From Rhodamnia argentea (Eukaryota; Streptophyta; Magnoliopsida; Myrtales; Myrtaceae), in NCBI RefSeq assembly GCF_020921035.1, contig NC_063150.1, positions 30,179,826 through 30,243,825 of the forward strand: 64,000 nucleotides of DNA. The letters run 5' to 3'. The position numbers and the translations under genes are program-made. The notes under the pieces were generated by a model that saw only the letters and a program-made list of their open reading frames with translations, did no database searches and was not told where the DNA came from. This document shows positions 11,111-22,058 of this stretch, piece after piece. Positions within the stretch are counted from its first letter, which is position 1, and each line of letters starts with the position of its first letter.

Positions 11111-13592
11111 TGTCACGACCTAAAAAATTAATTTAGGTTAATGGATTATTAGGTTAATTAGATGAATTAACTAACCTAATACGGACTCTCCCAAGCCCAA
11201 CCAATTCGCAACTTAGGTTTGATTTTTTTTCTTTTGTAGGAGCCGCCACTAATCTTTTTTGGTAGGTAGATTAGATACCTAAATAAAGTATGGGAGAATA
11301 CTTTATTTTCTGCTAACCAGAGATTTAGGGTTCGGGGACTTGATTATGTTAATTTTTAATTAACATCCTTTCGGTACCTGATTTCATGAAAATGCCTTTT
11401 CTTGATTGATGATGTGAATTGAATGTTTTTTTTTTGTTTTCCCTTTTATTATTATTTTTTTTCGAATTTCTTTTAAGCTTGAATTTGAACAAAGTTAAAC
11501 AAAAATGCCCATAATATACCTTAATTTCCGAATTTTCCGATAAATCTTCTCATTCCCGAAGATCCGGGCTAGAGCGAGATTTCATCTGCTATATTCTCGA
11601 GGATTCGAGCTAATATGCAAATAATGGTATAAGATGTCATCATCCCTTCTCGCCAAAGGGCAGAATACGAAATCTTATACTAAATTGCCATCCCATCCCA
11701 TAAGATCATGGTTAAGGCTTGCAATTTAATATTCTCAAGGGTCAAAGCGAAGGGAGCATATATTATGGGCTGTTTTTATTTAAAGATGTGCAAATATTTA
11801 TTGAATTTTCGAAAATCCCTACAAGATTTCGAAATTTTCAAGGAGATGAGCTCCTATCCACGTAGGATTGATATCTTTTAAAATGGGAAAGATTATCTCT
11901 TAGGATTTTCAAGATAATCGAGATAACTTCCAAATTTAAAGATTTCTTCAATATTTTCGAAAATTTTGATTAGGCCATGAGATATTGTTCTAATATTTCG
12001 AAATTATGTCGATATCAGATTACCTCAAAATCCATCACCGGAAGATATGTAAAAGATCCAAGAAGATAAGCATCATATCTCAAGATTCACTCAGAAATTT
12101 CGAACATACAAGATTTGGCGACAAAATTGTTCAAGGATATGCTCATAGTGATCTAGAAATATATATGCTCAATATCCCCAAGATATATTTCAAGTTCAGA
12201 AATTAAAATTGAGCAACATAACTTATCCGAAAAAATCAATTTCCATATTCATCAACAATTTGTTCACATCCAAGGAGTGCAAACAATCTCCAGAATATAT
12301 TGAGATAAGGATATTACCTATTACGAAATAAAATTTCCTAATTTAGAATTTTTTATTCTGAAAGCATGTCGAATGAATCCAATTAAAATCCAACTTTTGA
12401 AACTTGTGATAAAATTAGGGTTTTGATATTTCGATCATACAAAATAATTGCTTCTTGAATTCCCGAAAAAACTGCGTTTTAGTCCAAAGACAACAGCAAT
12501 TCAACGTGGAATTCATGCAAAATCTGTGTAGAAATAGTCAAGAAACTTACCTTTATGCTCCCCCAAAAATCTGCATGGTTAGAGATCATAAAACACACCA
12601 AAAAGGACTTGATTCAGACAAAACAGCATGCAAAATAGCGCGAAACAGCGTGCAAACCAGCGTGAAACAGCATTGAAAACAGCACGAAACAGCATTGAAA
12701 CGGTGGCAAAACAACTTACTTTTCAACTCAAAAAGTCATCAAGTGGGACTGCAAAAATATAGGGAGATTACCTTGAATCGAGCCCGTAAATCTGTACTTC
12801 AAAAGCAACAAATTCGCCTGAAAATCGTCTCTAAATGGTGCTGTTTTTCACTCCAAACAGCAGTAGAATAGCCCCCTAAGATTAGCAAAATCGTTTCCTA
12901 GATAGCAACTCGAACCCTCCAGAAATTGTGATTCTTCCGCCGAAGGAGCTTTTGCCGAGAACCTGTTTCTTTTTCCCCTCAACTCTCACGTGAATACTCT
13001 AAATTTTCTGAACGTGTCAATTCTCCTCCTCCCTTAACCCTAGGCATAATTGTGTATTTATAGAACAAAGGGTTGCGCGCAAGTGTAGGGTTTACCGACG
13101 ACCGTTCGATTCATAAACTTTATTAGATATCGATCGTCGGATTAAAAATTCTGACTTTTAAGGAGTCCTATTTATTAAAAATAACTAGAATTTTCGTCCA
13201 AATGAGGACTTCCACAAGTTGGACCAAAATCCTAGGCTTTTGTGGGCTCATTTTGTCATTTCGGACCCAATTGGACCTTAACTAATCAAATGGATAATTA
13301 ATTTAGGCCTTTTTGCAATTTTAAGAGCTCAAACGGGCTGTTTTAAGTCCAAAATTATGATGAAAAATTCGGCATCCCCTCGGGGCCTCATTCGAAATTT
13401 GCAAACTAGTCCGGTCCAGCCGCCTATCAAATTAAGCTCAATTGACCCGACATCCGATCCTCAATGCCATAACATGCTTTTGACTGACGGAAAATAAATG
13501 TGCTATGCATGATAAAATTATTTTTGTGAGAACCATTATTAATTCTCATTTTTATGAAATGATAAATGAAAATTAAAATTTAGGTGTTAACA
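11111..13592 (-). mobile_element. Solo LTR of Tat/Ogre-like Gypsy element
   Basis: A 2482-bp insertion starts TGTCACGACCT and ends AGGTGTTAACA, with the 5-bp duplication TGTAC (11106-11110 and 13593-13597). The homologous site in block C near 38505-38520 is uninterrupted, so insertion followed the A/C duplication. Its ends and the GAGCCGCCACTAATC block match the LTR at 57430-60035, where the adjoining polypurine tract shows minus orientation. A TATA box (minus, about 13053-13062) agrees with that. No internal coding region remains, so it is a solo LTR left by LTR-LTR recombination. Confidence 0.92.
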
Positions 13593-13597
13593 TGTAC

Positions 13598-13959
13598 TAG
13601 TTTGAGATTTTTTGTTGTATTAATCCTATAATTTTTTACATAAAGTAGTATTGCGAAGGCACTGTTTAGTCCCTTAAGATCATTTGTTTTTCCACTTAAT
13701 TTCCTCCATGTTCCTTGTCGACATGCTACAATAAGTACAAATATTAAGAGACAACATAGCATATGAGGAAGATGAAATAAACGTCAAATTAGACATATGA
13801 CATGACATTCATGGATCATGGCCAAAGATGAAGATATCCACAAATGGATGGATTCGACGATCCTGATGCCATGATGATGTATTATTGGGTCTATTTGGTT
13901 TATTGACTCACTAATTCATTGGGAATAGTTCCATGCCACACACACACAAACACACGAGG
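13598..13959. other. Duplicated spacer, no gene seen
   Basis: Resumes the block interrupted by the solo LTR and is collinear with 38516-38904. AT-rich and noncoding in both copies. Confidence 0.6.
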
Positions 13960-14596
13960 GGGAAAGTGTCAAAAAAAGTTCTAAACCTATTATATTGGAG
14001 CCAATTCAACCTTAAATTTTTTTTTTTTTTGCGTTAATTCAGTTCAAAACCTTTTACATTGGTGCCAATTCAATCATAAACCTTTTATTGGTACCAATTG
14101 AGTCATAAACTTATTAGATTTGTGTCAATTTAGTCCTAAACTTTTTGTTTTTATACCAATTTAGTCAATTTTGATCGAAAATTACCGACATGGACGTCTA
14201 TTATCCTATGTTGAGCGGCTAGCGCCAACATAGATTTTTTTAATATTATTCTAATAATTAAATAACTTTTAAAAAAGTATTAAAAATAATTAAAATAATT
14301 AAAATAATATTAAAATTTTTCATGTCGGCGCCGGTCGTGTCATGTAGGACAATCGACGTCCACGTTAGCGATTTCCGATCAAAATTGATTGGATTGATTC
14401 AATTAGTACAAATGCAAAAAGTCTTAGGACTAAATTGGCACCAAGACAAAAGATGTAGGATTAAATTTATACCAATAAAAGGTTTAGGACTGAATTGCTA
14501 CCAATTAAAGGTTTTGAACCGAATTTGCACAAAAAAAAGTTTATGACCGAATTGGCACCAATGCAATAGGTTTAGGACTTTTTTGACACTTTTCCC
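13960..14596. mobile_element. Long-TIR foldback element (Mutator-like MITE), copy 1
   Basis: The first 250-300 bp and the last 250-300 bp are inverted copies of each other, starting GGGAAAGTGTCAAAAAA and ending with its complement. Within each arm a phrase meaning 'CTAAACCTTTT...TTGGTGCCAATTCA' is repeated every 35-50 bp. The loop holds AT-rich sequence flanked by GACGTCC-type strings. There is no transposase. Long repetitive terminal inverted repeats suggest a Mutator-like MITE. Block C has the same element (38905-39569), so it is older than the duplication. Confidence 0.75.
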
Positions 14597-15138
14597 ATCG
14601 AAATGTGAACCTAAATCCCACAAAACAATAAGAACTTACACACACCAAAACCAAAGTTGTATTATTCCTATGTTGGAACTAGGAAAAGGCAAAACAGTCT
14701 GGACGACAAATAAAAGAACTTAAATCAAACGGACGATGATGTTTTTATTAGCAATAAATTAAATGATCTCAAAATTGGAAGTGGTAGAAACAAATTAGCC
14801 AGGAGTAATGCAATGTTGAGGTCCGAGTTTATTTAATTCTCAAGATGCGTCTGAATTATTAGCAATAAAGGAAAGGTTTTAGAAGTCAATTTTACTGCTC
14901 TATCCCCAAGCTGTCTATACTTGGAAAAAATAAAATAAAAATGGGAACAATCGAAACAAAGAAAGGCGGGCGCATGTAACATTTGCCTGGCTCTGTTTTT
15001 CATGACAGAACGTTAATTGTGTCCTCTATTCAATTTATCATATCCGTCGATCCTCCGTCTATTTTCACGGCATGTGATCTTCCAAGACGCAAAATTGTAA
15101 TTCTTCTCGTTTCTTTAGTCAAACCACTCGTTTGACTC
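14597..15138. other. Junction of block A to the 3' flank of NLR-B
   Basis: Up to about 14740 the sequence follows block C (39570-39725). From about 14745 it switches to match 45601-45960, the 3' flank of NLR-D. This marks a duplication or recombination joint. No gene is seen. Confidence 0.65.
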
Positions 15139-15386
15139 ACCCACCACGGGCATGGCGCGTTTGGTGAGCTTTGAGCTCTTTGGCCTTAAGGCGTAAGCTG
15201 GTCGAATGTTCAAAACCCTCCCAACGCGTTTCTCGAACTTAAGTGGGGGGCCCTTGCTGGTGGGCTACGGGGCTAGCCTCCCTCCAGGTATAGTCGCCGT
15301 CGGAAAGGGTCTTCGCTGCCTTTCGGGTGGTGGTGAGTTGACCCGATTACGACCGGCGGATCCTGGATTATCAAAAAAAAAAAAAT
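15139..15386 (+). mobile_element. tRNA-derived SINE (plus strand)
   Basis: A 248-bp insertion in the NLR-B 3' flank is absent from the NLR-D flank near 45965. It is flanked by AACCACTCGTTTGACTC (15122-15138 and 15387-15403). A box-B-like GTTCAAAACCC lies near 15209, with a box-A-like GCGTTTGGTGAGC about 45 bp upstream. It ends GGATTATC plus an A tail. The 60-codon open frame inside is not a gene. Confidence 0.88.
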
Positions 15387-15658
15387 AACCACTCGTTTGA
15401 CTCTATACAGGCTAAAAGTAAAACAACCCATATAATATAATATATGCAGAAAGTAAGGAACAAAAAGCACTGACAACTAAATAAGATAACAACAGCAACA
15501 AGATAGCAGCCCGGGGATATGAAAGTTCTTAGATAAAAAATATCGATAATGGAAGGAGTCATAAAAGCGGCGGAGGATCTTCTTGCTCGTGACGATGGTC
15601 TTCTAGGATCAATGACGGACCAAAGGGACTAGCAGGGGGGCCAGCATATCCCTACGAT

Positions 15659-18523
15659 CTACGAAACTTGAGGCAGAACCTCATCGCGGCTCATCGCCCT
15701 ACCCTTGATGACATTGTAGGATTGGATGCTAAGATCATGCATCTCCCAGTGACCCTCTATCTGCCAGATAAAGGAGACTCTCGGGTTACGTTCCATCACC
15801 TCCTCATAGCACTCTTGCACAACACCCTCCCTCATTCCGCTACTGCTTTGCGGATAGAACGCAAGAGCAAATTCTTCTGGCATCCCAAAGAATTTGAGAT
15901 CCTTGAGGTTCGCGAGGCTGCGGATAACAACCAGTAATGATTGCCAGTCCAAGTGCCGGCATCCGACAATGGAGAGACTCTCAAGGCAAGGCATTGCCTG
16001 ATCATTCATCAACACAAAGCTCAGATTTTCCAGATCTTCAAAGTGCAACTTCTTCAGTTTTGGGAACCCTCCATCTCCAAAAACCAATGTTTCCCCATCA
16101 AAGGCATTATGTAGATAAAGATCCACCAGATTGGGCAAATTCTGGAGGGCAATTAGGGGGCTCGATTTCAGTCTGCTCCATCCCAAACGCAATCCGGTCA
16201 GTTTGTTCAGCAGAGGTACCCAATGAGGCAGCTCCTTTAGACATCCTTCCATATATAGACCCCGCAGGAGCAGGGGAGGTGAAGACAGAATATCCAAATC
16301 GATAACTTCAGACTCACTTTCTGCAGTCACATATAGCGATCGAAGATTGGTCATCTTCTCGAGGGAGTGGCATAGTTCCTTTGCATCGTCTGTCTTCAAC
16401 TCCGTTACGCCCAGACTCGTTAGCTGACTTAGCTCTCCCAGCTCTTGCAAAATATTCTTGCTCCGACCACCTCCAGCTTTCACATAGCACAGTTTTTGCA
16501 GTGATTTTAGCGCTCCCATGCCCTCGGGAGCCGAAATTCCCTTTCTAGGACCGAAGGGTAGAGGAAATGTGAGCTCTGAATCACGGTACACCAACAGATT
16601 CTGTAATTTCTTGAGCTTGGTTATCTCCACAGGCAGCTCCGAGACCAACGTCTGTCTAAGATCCAGAGTCTCCAGACTTTGGAGTTTCCCGATTGAACTA
16701 GGAATGATGCGCACTTTGGTCCCTCTCAAACTTAGATACTTCAAGTGGAACAGGACTGGTATTTGTCTGGGGAAGTTGTGAAGGGACGAGCCTTCCAGAT
16801 CTAACACCCTCAGCAGCTTAGAGCCACTTGGGACGAGTTGCTCATCTGTGGTTGACGATTCTCCAAACTCAAAAACGAGCAGAGAGCGTAGGCGGGGGAG
16901 ATTTAGCTGGTTTAGTGCATTGTTGTTGGTGGACTGGACTGACAGACGCCGCACTCTTTCGTGCAATTCTTTTTTCTGCCCAGATGCGAATGAAACAAAG
17001 TCTTCATCCCTTAACCTAGAAAGGATGCTTTCACGCATTAGGTCATGTACCCTACAACGTTTTAGCCTTCCACCTCTTGTTTCTGCGATTTGCACCAAAC
17101 TCCTGTTTATAAGCTGCTTCAGGTGTCTTTCAGCAACCTCGTCTTGTGTCATCCCTTCTCTTTCCTCAACAAATCCTTCTGCAATCCACAGACGGTAGAG
17201 TCTCCTACACCGAATCACTTGATCCTCTGGAAATACTCCCAAGTACAAAAAGCAGCTTTTCAAGTGAGCAGGCAAATCACTGTAGCTCAAGCTGAGAATT
17301 TTCCCGAAAATTTGCATCCTGTCATCGGTTTCTAGTTCTGCAGCAAGGCTGCGGGCAATCATCTCCCATTCTTGGTCATCTTTTGCAAAGAGAAGGCCAC
17401 CAATTGCCACTATGGCCAGGGGCAAACCCTCACATTTTCTCAAAATCTGTACAGAAAGGTGCTCTAGGTGAGGAGGACACGGCTTCCCACGGAAGGCTTT
17501 CTTGCAGAATAAGGACCATGATTCTTCTGGAGATAAGGGCATACGGGTATAAACTTTTGATGGGTGGGATGAGACAGTAGCAATGTCAGCTTTGCGAGTA
17601 GTGATTATTATTCGGCTACAGAAGCTGCTATTAGGCAATGCATTTTTTATACTATCTAGTGCTTGCAACTTCCATACATCATCGAGATCAATGACGTACC
17701 TCTTTTGCTGCAGAAAGTCTTGCACTATCTGCTTGAGGCTCGTGATATTCATGGATTCTAATCCTTGAGGAACCGGCTGCTGAATTTCTTTATGTAGTTG
17801 TGCAATTATGTCCCTCAAGATACTCTGAATATTATGAGTCTGGGAGACACTGATCCATGCATGGCTTTGGAAGTAGGCTTTCACTTGGCGATCGTCGTAG
17901 ACTCTTTTTGCCAGAGTGGTCTTCCCTGAACCCCCCATCCCTAAGATCGACATAACTTCAAGTCCGGGTTCTCCACCAACAAGCCATCTAATAAGCTTTT
18001 CTCTCGGCTGGTCAATCCCCACCAGTTCACCTTCCTCGACAAGAAAAATGTCCTCCCTGAGATCGTGCCATGAGGTGCCTCTGCTGGATGCGCTCGCACT
18101 TTGCTCTGCGTCATATGGTTTCAAATTGTGTCGCTGATACCCTTCGGCGATGCTGCGGACTCTTGACTTGATATCATCTATCTTGGAGGAGATATGATGG
18201 CGTGCTTTCAAGTTCTGTATGGATGACTTGATCTTGTGAAAGCACTTCCTGAACCCATGTCCATGATCTGTTGCCAAGTTGAGCGTGAATTCATCCAGAA
18301 TATCCTCCACATCGTATGCAACCTCTCTGACTTGTTTCACCCGTACCTTCAACTCAGGATAATCTTCTTGCAACGACTCGGCACGTTCTAAGAAGGCCTT
18401 CATGTGCTCAAATTCATCTCTGATGAGTACGATTTCTCCACGTAGCCCTTTCAATAGTTTCGCCTCTTTCTCGACGAGCGTAGAAAGCTTCCCAAGCAGA
18501 AAAGAAACTGCGGATTCTGCCAT
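15659..18523 (-). CDS. NLR-B: RPM1-like CC-NB-LRR resistance protein, intact
   Basis: An uninterrupted 954-codon, apparently intronless gene; size and layout are normal for RPM1-type CNLs, immune receptors whose NB-ARC switches between ADP and ATP states on effector perception. Residues 1-130 form an Rx-type coiled coil with the EDVID-like VEDILDEF (72-79). The NB-ARC has P-loop GMGGSGKTT (195-203), RNBS-B SRIIITTR (303-310), GLPLA (366-370), RNBS-D CFLYLGVFPED (424-434) and VHD in place of MHD (492-494). LRRs run from about 530 to 930. The start MAESAVSFLLGKL matches the family and the NLR-D paralogue. The Walker-B strand reads YVIDLDDVW where NLR-C and NLR-D have YVIVLDDVW, placing an acidic residue in a hydrophobic strand; this may impair nucleotide binding. 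It is the only CNL here likely to give a full protein. Confidence 0.95.
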   Translation of the reverse strand: MAESAVSFLLGKLSTLVEKEAKLLKGLRGEIVLIRDEFEHMKAFLERAESLQEDYPELKVRVKQVREVAYDVEDILDEFTLNLATDHGHGFRKCFHKIKSSIQNLKARHHISSKIDDIKSRVRSIAEGYQRHNLKPYDAEQSASASSRGTSWHDLREDIFLVEEGELVGIDQPREKLIRWLVGGEPGLEVMSILGMGGSGKTTLAKRVYDDRQVKAYFQSHAWISVSQTHNIQSILRDIIAQLHKEIQQPVPQGLESMNITSLKQIVQDFLQQKRYVIDLDDVWKLQALDSIKNALPNSSFCSRIIITTRKADIATVSSHPSKVYTRMPLSPEESWSLFCKKAFRGKPCPPHLEHLSVQILRKCEGLPLAIVAIGGLLFAKDDQEWEMIARSLAAELETDDRMQIFGKILSLSYSDLPAHLKSCFLYLGVFPEDQVIRCRRLYRLWIAEGFVEEREGMTQDEVAERHLKQLINRSLVQIAETRGGRLKRCRVHDLMRESILSRLRDEDFVSFASGQKKELHERVRRLSVQSTNNNALNQLNLPRLRSLLVFEFGESSTTDEQLVPSGSKLLRVLDLEGSSLHNFPRQIPVLFHLKYLSLRGTKVRIIPSSIGKLQSLETLDLRQTLVSELPVEITKLKKLQNLLVYRDSELTFPLPFGPRKGISAPEGMGALKSLQKLCYVKAGGGRSKNILQELGELSQLTSLGVTELKTDDAKELCHSLEKMTNLRSLYVTAESESEVIDLDILSSPPLLLRGLYMEGCLKELPHWVPLLNKLTGLRLGWSRLKSSPLIALQNLPNLVDLYLHNAFDGETLVFGDGGFPKLKKLHFEDLENLSFVLMNDQAMPCLESLSIVGCRHLDWQSLLVVIRSLANLKDLKFFGMPEEFALAFYPQSSSGMREGVVQECYEEVMERNPRVSFIWQIEGHWEMHDLSIQSYNVIKGRAMSRDEVLPQVS

Positions 18524-19010
18524 TGCTCTTGCTCACTGATCGCACGTGAGCAAAACTCAGGCCAGAAGGAAATAGCTGCAGTGTCGGTGTCGGACACGCT
18601 CCTACACGCGTTCAATGCGAGGTCAACGGCAGCGACAGGCCGGGGACACGCGTGTCGGTGAGGAAGGAGAGCAGGGATGGCACAGATCTGGAGGGTAGAG
18701 ATCGTCGGAGAAGGGGAGGACTGAGGAGTTGTCTGCCTCTTAGGCCATGAAAGCGACGAGGGAGAGAGCCGGCGATCCGCGGCGAGCGCCGGAGGAGAGA
18801 CGAGGCAGCCAAACCAGGGCGGTCGTCGTTCCCTTCGCGAGACAGAGAGGAGAGAGAGGTGAACAATGGATGCTGGAATTGTGAGACTCTGTGAGTGCGC
18901 GACCCATGACTCGTCTACTCACTATCCAGTCAACGATGGATGCTGGAATTGTGGAACGGGGCGAGCTAAAGTGAGACTGTGAGAGTGAGCGACCCAAAAA
19001 AAAAAAAAAA
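18524..19010. promoter_or_regulatory. 5' flank/leader of NLR-B
   Basis: About 350 bp next to the start codon is GC-rich and nearly identical to 51164-51510 upstream of NLR-D, so it is probably shared leader or promoter-proximal sequence. No TATA box or start site can be fixed by eye. Around 18860-18990 there is a local tandem duplication of a block with GGATGCTGGAATTGTG, followed by a poly-A run (18996-19011). Confidence 0.5.
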
Positions 19011-19123
19011 AGAGGACTGGTTGTTGGTAATTCTCGTGATCATCCTAGCAATTTTCTAAGTTCCAACAAAAATACAGAGAACCGAGAAAACAAAGGAATT
19101 TATCGACCACGAAAAACTTCAGC

Positions 19124-19463
19124 CCAAAACGCAGCATGGTTAATGCTGTTGCTTCCTGAGGGAAGCGTCTTGGGAACCGATTTATGTGCTTCCAACCTTT
19201 TAGCCTATCATTTTCTTTATCCATTTGATTTCATTCGGTATTAAAACATTCCAGCGCCAATGGTGTTGAAAGGTCTTTGCAACTTAAAACCTTTAAGTCT
19301 CTTTGCTAGACAAAAGGAATGAGTGGTCATCCTAGCCCAGGGAAGGATGCTCCTTTATCTTTTTGTGCCTCTTATGGTAATCCTATTGCTCTGTTGTTCT
19401 TGAGCAGGACGTCCTGGGATCTTGAGTGGCGGGGAGACTCTGGAATCGCCTGATCTGACCTAA
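19124..19463 (+). pseudogene. PEPC-kinase-like 3' end, copy 2
   Basis: Homologous to 1630-2026. Exon 2 (19408-19463) is fully open: RPGILSGGETLESPDLT then stop, after an intact TTGAGCAG acceptor. The end of exon 1 and the splice donor are gone. A deletion of about 52 bp removed the EQAL segment, joining GTGC of one flank to GTGC of the other, which suggests slippage between short direct repeats. With no kinase domain and no donor it cannot be functional. Confidence 0.75.
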
Positions 19464-19562
19464 GGAAAGCTTCATGCATCTGTCAGATGCGCAAAGAGAC
19501 TGTCAATGTCAAAATTTGCGTCTAAAGGTTGCCTATTCATTATGCCATTGATGTGAATAATT

Positions 19563-19565
<3 letters not shown>

Positions 19566-19605
<40 letters not shown>
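19566..19605. repeat. (GA)n microsatellite
   Basis: About 19 GA units, equivalent in position to 2128-2157 and 52772-52826. Confidence 0.95.
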
Positions 19606-19608
<3 letters not shown>

Positions 19609-20940
19609 ATGACTCCAAACACCCACCAAGCTTTATATTTGGTACGACTCTGCAACTATTGAGTGGCCACATGAGTCTGCCACCAAAAGTGACAGCAGCT
19701 TCATCGTTCCTCAGAAATTTTGGATGCACAGGATAATACTTTTAAAAATAATTTTGTTTTGCTTTAAAAACTCTTTTAAAGCAGAAATCTGTTCCATAAC
19801 GTGACTTTTAAAATGGAGATTCATTTGGTTAAAAAGTTTTACTTCTGAAAAAAATTCTTGTAGTGACTTTTTACTTTTAAAGTTACTTTTCTCCCAATTT
19901 GAAAAGCTAATAAAAATTACCTCTCAACTCAAAAATTACTTCTCGCATCACTCTCTTTTCATTACGCCCTCTCTCTTTTTTCGACCACGCCCAGAAAAAT
20001 TATCTGTGCTTATTGCATAAACTTTGGTTTGTGTGAATCTAAGACAGTAGATACTAGTGGCTTATGACCTCTTTCGATCCTTTTATTTTCGAATTTTTTG
20101 CTGATATCTGGAGAGAATAAAGGATGTGAATACAAGGTAAACGATTTACTTCTGCTTTTTTTACAAAAAGATTGTTTGCCTTCGATTAATAATGTAAATT
20201 AATTTGCAGAAGAGTTGGATTTGGCAACCTTCTTTTTGTGGAGAATCGGTGCCTTGGTGCTTAATGATGGATGGTTGAACGAACTAAAGAAATTGCAGTC
20301 TCCTTCACTTGCTGATAAAAGATTTGTCCTGCTTAATGCTTATCACGTGTTTTATTCATTTGCGGTGACCAAGGCAAAATACTCGTCAGACCAAATGCTC
20401 TGATAGGGTATCTGACTTGTGATGACAAACCCTAATCGACAACATTTCTAGTCTTGCAGAAGTTTACACAATGCAAAAGGGAAAAATTGCAACCCAATAA
20501 AATGATTGAATTGCTAACCGAGCAATTTTTAAGTTCAAATTATCGTGACGTTTTCTTATTTAGCGAGCGACTTTAGTAGTCGATGGGAAGGCATGGACAA
20601 GACATGAGATGTCAGATCACAAAGCGAATAACATCTATTCAAATGATCGAGAAATTGTTGAGAGGGGGGAAAAATTAGCTACTAGGAATGAATCTTGAGG
20701 TCCGAGTTAATTAAATTCTCGAGATTCATCAAAATTATTTGCTATAAACAAAAGGTTTTAGAAGTCACCTTTGCTGCTCTATCTCCACAGCTGTCTTTTA
20801 CTTGTGTAAAAGAAAATAGTACAACCAAAACGGAAGGCGCATGTAGCATTTGCCGGGCTCTGTTTTTGGTAAAAGAAAGTTTTTATGTCCTCTTATTCAA
20901 CTTTGTAAAGAACGCACATTCATACTGAAATATGGCAAAA
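19606..20940. repeat. Duplicated spacer module, copy 3
   Basis: Highly similar to 2158-3480 throughout, with only small indels. The 62-codon frame at 20215-20403 is not conserved as a frame in the other copies, so it is not annotated as a gene. Confidence 0.75.
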
Positions 20941-21244
20941 TCTCAAAGAAGATATAAAAAAAAAAATCCAAATCTTACAACCACAACACATACGATTTGA
21001 AAATATTATCTTGAATATTTATATATTAAAGTACGCATTCATACAGATCTAGTGAGGCCGCCCTTCGTCCAAGCTGCGCGGGTTGGCCCCTTGCCAGATT
21101 CGTTGAGGGCGGCCCTTGCTTGTGGGCGGTCGCCGACCATGGCCGTGTATCAACCATTGGCCAAAGGGAAAGGAAAGGGGAAAAAAAGGAAAAGAAAGAA
21201 ATGAAACAAGGAAAAGAAAAAGGAAAAAGGGAAAAAATCGCTAA

Positions 21245-21495
21245 AATTTTCCATGTCGGCGCCATCCAGCAGGTGTCCACGTTAGTTATTTCCGATAAAA
21301 AATGACCGGAATGACTAAAGTGGCAAATCGTTAAAAGGTTTAGGACTAAATTGGCAACTCATAATTGAAATGTTTAGGATTAAATATGCAAGTATTGAAA
21401 AAGTTTAGAATTAAATTGGCACAACCGAAAGATTTAAGACTGAATCGGCTACCACACAATTGATTTATGATTTTTTTTGTACAATTTTCCCTTTT
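21245..21495. mobile_element. Fragment of long-TIR foldback element
   Basis: Contains the repeated phrase 'GGTTTAGGACTAAATTGGCA' and a loop-border motif TCCACGTTAG shared with the right arm of the element at 13960-14596. The left arm is missing and is replaced by a GC-rich stretch (about 21040-21140) followed by a purine-rich run (21165-21235). Confidence 0.6.
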
Positions 21496-22058
21496 TGTTT
21501 CTAGGCCTGGATTGGACAGAACACAATGCCACCAACTTCCTATGATCCTCCCCAAAACGTGAACCTTTAGGTTAATAAGTTATGTAAAGAGAACTTCTAA
21601 TGAAAATAATCTGGCCTTCATAGAATCATCCGATCCCATCCTTCAATATCTCAAAATCGCATAGATAACTTACCTTGGCCAAAGTAATTTTTGATACAGG
21701 AACAACAACCAAGATTTCGGCCCATCCAAGAATTTCAAGGGGGAGGACACCATCAGCCATCGTTCTCCAACTTGTCCAATCATCCACGAATGTGTTCTTT
21801 GGGATTTGTTGCCCCGCAAGCAAAATCCGTGGTCTCCTGGAATCATCACCAAATGCCATCGATTTCCTTGATTCACTAGCCATTGACCGGAAGTATTTGG
21901 TGGGTTTACCGAAGTTTGTCAGTTCTTCTAAAGAGAGGCTCTTAAAATTCGTTAAAGACGATTCGAAACTAAATATAAGAGCATTACTTTTGAAGCATAG
22001 CTGTAAAACATCAACATTAGAGTCCGTTCTATGTCATACAACATTGGCAAAAAGACAG
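21496..22058. other. Unassigned sequence
   Basis: A minus-strand open frame at 21626-21883 (starting MASESRKSMAFGDD) overlaps a plus-strand frame of 131 codons. Neither shows a domain I recognise, and neither is present in paralogous blocks. No gene is called. Confidence 0.4.

Noticed and set aside
15206-15388. 60-codon plus-strand open frame
   Set aside because: It lies wholly within the SINE at 15139-15386 and ends in its poly-A tail.
20215-20403. 62-codon frame starting MDLATFFLW
   Set aside because: The paralogue at 2770-2900 and the related copies at 4700 and 32350 break the frame with indels, so coding is not supported.
21626-21883. 85-codon minus frame MASESRKSMAFGDD...
   Set aside because: No recognisable domain, an overlapping frame on the other strand and no second copy in the window; left unannotated.
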